Source: Microbacteriaceae bacterium PS02070
GTDB taxonomy: Bacteria; Actinomycetota; Actinomycetes; Actinomycetales; Microbacteriaceae
Length of the DNA stretch: 64,000 bases
NCBI GenBank assembly: GCA_029959865.1
Contig: JASCPE010000001.1
Coordinates: 62,001-126,000 of the forward strand
Direction: 5' to 3'
Part shown: piece by piece, positions 61,125 through 64,000 of the stretch
How the letters are laid out: each line of letters begins with the position of its first letter
How positions within the stretch are numbered: position 1 is the stretch's first letter
The notes under the pieces: generated by a model
What the model saw: only the letters and a program-made list of their open reading frames with translations
Database searches by the model: none
Told to the model about the DNA's origin: nothing
Program-made: the position numbers and the translations under genes

Positions 61125-62716
61125 GACAGGCTCCCTTCCTGGTCGGTCCCGTCATCGGTGGCGGCGACCTCTTCGGCACGCGCGGCCGCCTGTTCCTCGG
61201 ATTCGGCGGCGATGATCGAGACGATGCTCTCCGCGTTCACCTCGGGGCCGTTGACGACTTCGCCGACCTTCTCGTGGTCCTTGAGGATCACGACCCGCTC
61301 CGAGAGGCGGACGACCTCTTCGAGCTCGGACGAGATGTACACGACGCCCATACCCCCTTCAGCGAGCTCAGCGACCGTCTCCTGGATGTCGGCCTTGGCG
61401 CCGACGTCAATGCCGCGGGTGGGCTCGTCCAGGAGGAGGAGGTCGGGGTTGGTGGCGAGCCAGCGGCCGAGCAGCACCTTCTGCTGGTTGCCGCCGGAGA
61501 GGAGCTTGATGGGACGGTCGGGATCGTTGGGGCGCACCCCGAAGCGCGTCATGTAGGTCTCGACGAGCTGGTCGACCTCCTTCGCGGGGACACGACGCAG
61601 CCATCCACGGCGAGCCTGCACGGCGAGCATGATGTTCTCGCGCACGCTCAGGTCGCCGACGATCCCGTCGTCGCGCCGGTTCTCGGTCGAGTAGGCGATG
61701 CCGTTGGCGAGCCCCGCGACGGGCGAGGTAAGCGACGCCTTCTTGCCTTTGAGCTGAATCGTCCCCGAGTCAGCTTTGTCGACGCCCGCGAGCAGGCGCG
61801 CGAGTTCGGTGCGCCCGGACCCCAGGAGTCCGGCGATACCGACGACCTCGCCTGCGTAGACGTCCACGTCGGTGGGATTGATCGCGCCCTTGCGCCCGAG
61901 CCCCTCAGCAGAGAGCAACGGGGCGCCCGTGCGGTCGCGGATCTCGGTCTGCCGGTTGGAGCCGAGCGCCTTGAGGGACTCGAAGTCTTTGCCGATCATC
62001 TTGGAGATGAGCTGCGAGCGATCCAGCTCTGCGATCGGGTACTCGCCGACGAACTGGCCGTTGCGCAGCACCGTGATGCGGTCGCTGATCGCGTAGACCT
62101 GGTCCAGGAAGTGGGAGACGAACAGGATCGCCACTCCCTCGTCGCGCAGGCGGCGGATGACGGTGAAGAGGACCTCGACCTCGTTGGCATCCAGGCTCGA
62201 GGTCGGTTCGTCGAGGATGAGCACCTTCGAGTCGGTGACCATCGCACGAGAGATCGCCACCAGCTGCTGCATCGCGATCGAGAGGGAGTCCAGCGGCGCA
62301 CGGGGGTCGAGATCGCCCAGTCCCATCCGCGCCAGCGCGTCTTGCGCGGCGGCGTGCGTCTTGCGCCAATTCACACCGGCCCACCCGTGGATCTCGTGGC
62401 CGAGCATGACGTTCTCGCCGATGCTCAGATTGGTGCAGAGGTTGACCTCTTGATACACCGTGGAGATTCCGGCGGCCTGGGCGGAGGCCGTCCCGGTGAG
62501 GTTGCGTTCGATGCCGTCCACGACGATCGACCCGGAGTCGATCTGGTACACCCCCGTGAGCGCCTTGATGAGGGTCGACTTTCCTGCGCCGTTCTCCCCC
62601 ATGAGGGTGTGCACCTCGCCGGGGAGCAGACGCAGGCTGACGTCGTCGAGCGCCTTGACTCCCGGGAAGATGATCGAAACCCCACGCACCTCTACGACGG
62701 GCTGGATATCGGTCAT
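61121..62716 (-). CDS. sugar ABC transporter ATP-binding protein (RbsA/YtfR type, two ABC domains)
   Basis: The product is 531 residues with two fused ABC domains. Domain 1: Walker A GENGAGKST (40-48), a signature-like LSIAMQQLVAISRAM, Walker B VLILDEPTSSLD. Domain 2 has a degenerate Walker A (GLLGSGRTE), signature LSGGNQQKVLLGRWLA and Walker B LLLLDEPTRGID. The asymmetry, with a modified second nucleotide site, is typical of RbsA/MglA/YtfR proteins. It is separated from the binding-protein gene by a hairpin and overlaps the first permease by 4 bp. Confidence 0.93.
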   Translation of the reverse strand: MTDIQPVVEVRGVSIIFPGVKALDDVSLRLLPGEVHTLMGENGAGKSTLIKALTGVYQIDSGSIVVDGIERNLTGTASAQAAGISTVYQEVNLCTNLSIGENVMLGHEIHGWAGVNWRKTHAAAQDALARMGLGDLDPRAPLDSLSIAMQQLVAISRAMVTDSKVLILDEPTSSLDANEVEVLFTVIRRLRDEGVAILFVSHFLDQVYAISDRITVLRNGQFVGEYPIAELDRSQLISKMIGKDFESLKALGSNRQTEIRDRTGAPLLSAEGLGRKGAINPTDVDVYAGEVVGIAGLLGSGRTELARLLAGVDKADSGTIQLKGKKASLTSPVAGLANGIAYSTENRRDDGIVGDLSVRENIMLAVQARRGWLRRVPAKEVDQLVETYMTRFGVRPNDPDRPIKLLSGGNQQKVLLGRWLATNPDLLLLDEPTRGIDVGAKADIQETVAELAEGGMGVVYISSELEEVVRLSERVVILKDHEKVGEVVNGPEVNAESIVSIIAAESEEQAAARAEEVAATDDGTDQEGSLS

Positions 62717-62739
62717 CGTTGACTACCTCTCATGTGAAC

Positions 62740-62771
62740 GTGGGGGCCGCCAGCGTGCCAGCGACCCCCAC
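62740..62771 (-). other. intra-operon hairpin between binding protein and ATPase genes
   Basis: GTGGGGG (62740-62746) pairs with CCCCCAC (62765-62771) across an 18-nt loop. Such a hairpin after a binding-protein gene usually stabilises its mRNA or reduces downstream expression so the binding protein is in excess. Confidence 0.5.
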
Positions 62772-62798
62772 TCACGTAACCTTCGTCGATCAGGTCGC

Positions 62799-63806
62799 TT
62801 AGAAGCCGAGTCCGGCGTCTAGCGCTTCCTGACCAGCCTCGGGAGAATCGAACGACTCACCCGGGACGATGGTGAACTTCTCGACGGTCTCACCGGCGAG
62901 CGCCTTGTTGACGGCGTCGATGGCGAGATCACCGAAGAACGGGTTGTACTGAGCCACGAAGCTCAGGTCGCCCGCCGCGAGGGATTCGAGTGCACCGTTG
63001 GTGCCGTCGATCGTGGCGATCTTGACGTCTTCGCCGGGGGTGAGCCCGGCATCCTTGACGGCCTGTGCGGCACCGATGCCCATCTCGTCGTTCTGCGCGA
63101 AGATGAACTGGATGTCGTTGTTGTTGGCACGCAGCACCGTCTCGGTGACCGACTTGCCCTCGTCCGCGCTCCAGTTCGCCGTCTGTGCGCCGATCTTGTT
63201 CCAGCCGGCGGCTCCGGCGATCGCTTCGTCGAAGCCCTCGTTGCGCTCGTTGACGACCGAGAGGCCGGGAACGCCCTCGAGGACGTAGTAGTTCGCTCCG
63301 TCGGGGAAGGTGGCCAGCGCCCACTCCGCAACCTGACCGGCAACGGCTACGTTGTCCGGCGCGATACGCGTGACGTAGAGGTCTTCGCTCGCGTCGACAC
63401 CGCGGTCGAGGAGGATCACGGGGATCTCCGCCTCCTGCGCGAGCTCGAGCGATGCCTCCCAGCCGGACGCCTCGGTGGCGGTGAGCAGGATCGCGTCGAC
63501 CTCGTCGTTGACGAAGGTCGCGAACGCGTTGATCTGCGAGTTCTGATCGGTCGGACTCGAGGCCGGAGCGTACTTCAGATCGAAGGCGCCGTCCTCCGCG
63601 AATGCATCGCGAATGGCCTTCTCGTGCGCGTCGCGCCATCCCCCCTCGGGGCCGACTGCCACGTATCCGACCGTGAAGAGGTCATTGTCCCCGCCGGCTC
63701 CGCCGTCGTCCGAATCCGAGCCCCCCGCGCATCCGGCAAGTCCGATAGCGAGAGTTCCTGCGGCGATGAGCCCGAGGACACCTTTCGCCTGCACGTTGAA
63801 TCCCAT
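62799..63806 (-). CDS. sugar-binding lipoprotein (YtfQ-like, galactofuranose class)
   Basis: The product is 335 residues. A lipobox LAGC with Cys at about 26 follows the signal; a Gly/Asp/Ser linker precedes the mature domain. The mature part begins FTVGYVAVGPEGGWRDAHEKAI, and the blocks LLTATEASGWEASLELAQEAEIPVILLDRGVD, VNERNEGFDEAI, FAQNDEMGIGAAQAVKDAGLTPGEDVKIATIDG follow E. coli YtfQ closely. The ligand is therefore probably a furanose sugar, though ribose or another sugar cannot be excluded. AAGGAGG 6 nt upstream of ATG 63806 is a strong ribosome site. Confidence 0.9.
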   Translation of the reverse strand: MGFNVQAKGVLGLIAAGTLAIGLAGCAGGSDSDDGGAGGDNDLFTVGYVAVGPEGGWRDAHEKAIRDAFAEDGAFDLKYAPASSPTDQNSQINAFATFVNDEVDAILLTATEASGWEASLELAQEAEIPVILLDRGVDASEDLYVTRIAPDNVAVAGQVAEWALATFPDGANYYVLEGVPGLSVVNERNEGFDEAIAGAAGWNKIGAQTANWSADEGKSVTETVLRANNNDIQFIFAQNDEMGIGAAQAVKDAGLTPGEDVKIATIDGTNGALESLAAGDLSFVAQYNPFFGDLAIDAVNKALAGETVEKFTIVPGESFDSPEAGQEALDAGLGF

Positions 63807-63889
63807 GTGATCTCCTCCTTGAGAATCCGCGACCGGTATCGCGGAGCTGGCCCTCGTCCCGAGCGGAACGAACCTAGGTGCCCAGCCCC

Positions 63890-63918
63890 ATTGTGAGCGA
63901 TAACAATCGCCGACGCAA
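63890..63918 (-). promoter_or_regulatory. promoter with lac-type operator upstream of the sugar ABC operon
   Basis: Read on the minus strand, TTGCGT (63913-63918), a 17-bp spacer and CACAAT (63890-63895) form a promoter. The 18-bp operator ATTGTGAGCGATAACAAT (plus strand, 63890-63907) overlaps the -10 and spacer. It differs from E. coli lacO1 mainly by one missing base in the centre. This is a textbook site for repression by a LacI-family protein. Confidence 0.72.
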
Positions 63919-63941
63919 GTGTCCTTTTCGCGGCCGGGCTC

Positions 63942-63954
63942 GTTCGTTACGAAC
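63942..63954. promoter_or_regulatory. GTTCGTTACGAAC palindrome upstream of the sugar operon
   Basis: A perfect 6+1+6 inverted repeat lies 23 bp upstream of the -35. A related half-site (AACGAAC) occurs at about 63868-63874 in the leader. It may be a second regulator site. From 63955 to 64000 nothing else was recognised. Confidence 0.4.
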
Positions 63955-64000
63955 CTGTGAAGAGCGCGTTCAGCGCCCGACGGGCCGGGTGGAGGCGCGG

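Overview
The window is GC-rich DNA from an actinobacterium, most likely a Microbacteriaceae (Microbacterium-like) chromosome. This rests on gene content and style: F420 genes, an actinobacterial hemE-hemY-hemC-hemD-hemB-hemL operon, a DUF222/HNH protein, dense ATGA/GTGA stop-start overlaps, and many genes whose start codon lies 6-7 nt behind a TANNNT box, which predicts leaderless mRNAs. No rRNA, tRNA, CRISPR array, transposase or prophage gene was recognised. No database search could be run, so family names come from motifs and remembered family sequences.

Layout. 1-3960: the end of an alpha/beta hydrolase, a GNAT acetyltransferase, a winged-helix regulator behind a cysteine-rich leaderless upstream ORF with competing hairpins, an AlkA-type glycosylase, a siderophore-interacting protein behind an IdeR/DtxR-type iron box, and a DUF421 membrane protein. 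3965-19309 (all minus strand): a tightly packed block read from 19.3 kb leftwards. It holds reductive pyrimidine catabolism genes (beta-ureidopropionase, dihydropyrimidinase, an F420-type luciferase-like oxidoreductase), a NitT/ThiXYZ-type ABC importer and a beta-alanine-type aminotransferase. It runs directly into F420 genes: FO synthase, a flavin monooxygenase, F420-dependent glucose-6-phosphate dehydrogenase and a CofC-HAD fusion. A MocR-type regulator is divergent (19466-20803). 21-25 kb: DUF222/HNH protein, a lipoprotein, and divergent cofD and cofE. 25.3-34.3 kb: an eight-gene operon with an aldo/keto reductase, a peptide-type ABC importer, two luciferase-like flavoenzymes and a DUF1684 protein. 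34.4-37.2 kb: a NarL-type two-component system plus a DUF4097 protein. 37.2-45.6 kb: fadD-like ligase, a repeat-rich gap, pgi, an AI-2E family permease, a phosphotransferase, csbD, folA-thyA and a small P-loop protein. 45.6-54.3 kb: LacI regulator, hemA, and the divergent heme operon. 54.4-64 kb: acyltransferase-SGNH protein, small hydrolase and SRPBCC genes, a zinc alcohol dehydrogenase, and a galactofuranose/ribose-class sugar ABC operon behind a lac-like operator.

How the parts fit. F420 supply (CofC, CofD, CofE, FO synthase), F420 reduction (Fgd) and an F420-type LLM oxidoreductase sit with ring-opening enzymes for dihydropyrimidines, while no classical dihydropyrimidine dehydrogenase is present. 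This suggests, as inference, F420H2-dependent reduction of a pyrimidine or related ring. The most striking anomaly is that the CofH half of the FO synthase has lost the stretch that normally carries its radical-SAM CxxxCxxC motif. Other points worth checking are a likely ATC start codon for hemE, the Cys-rich leader ORF, two 83-bp palindromic repeat copies, an aldo/keto reductase with Leu at the catalytic Tyr position, and the unassigned LLM/ABC/DUF1684 operon.
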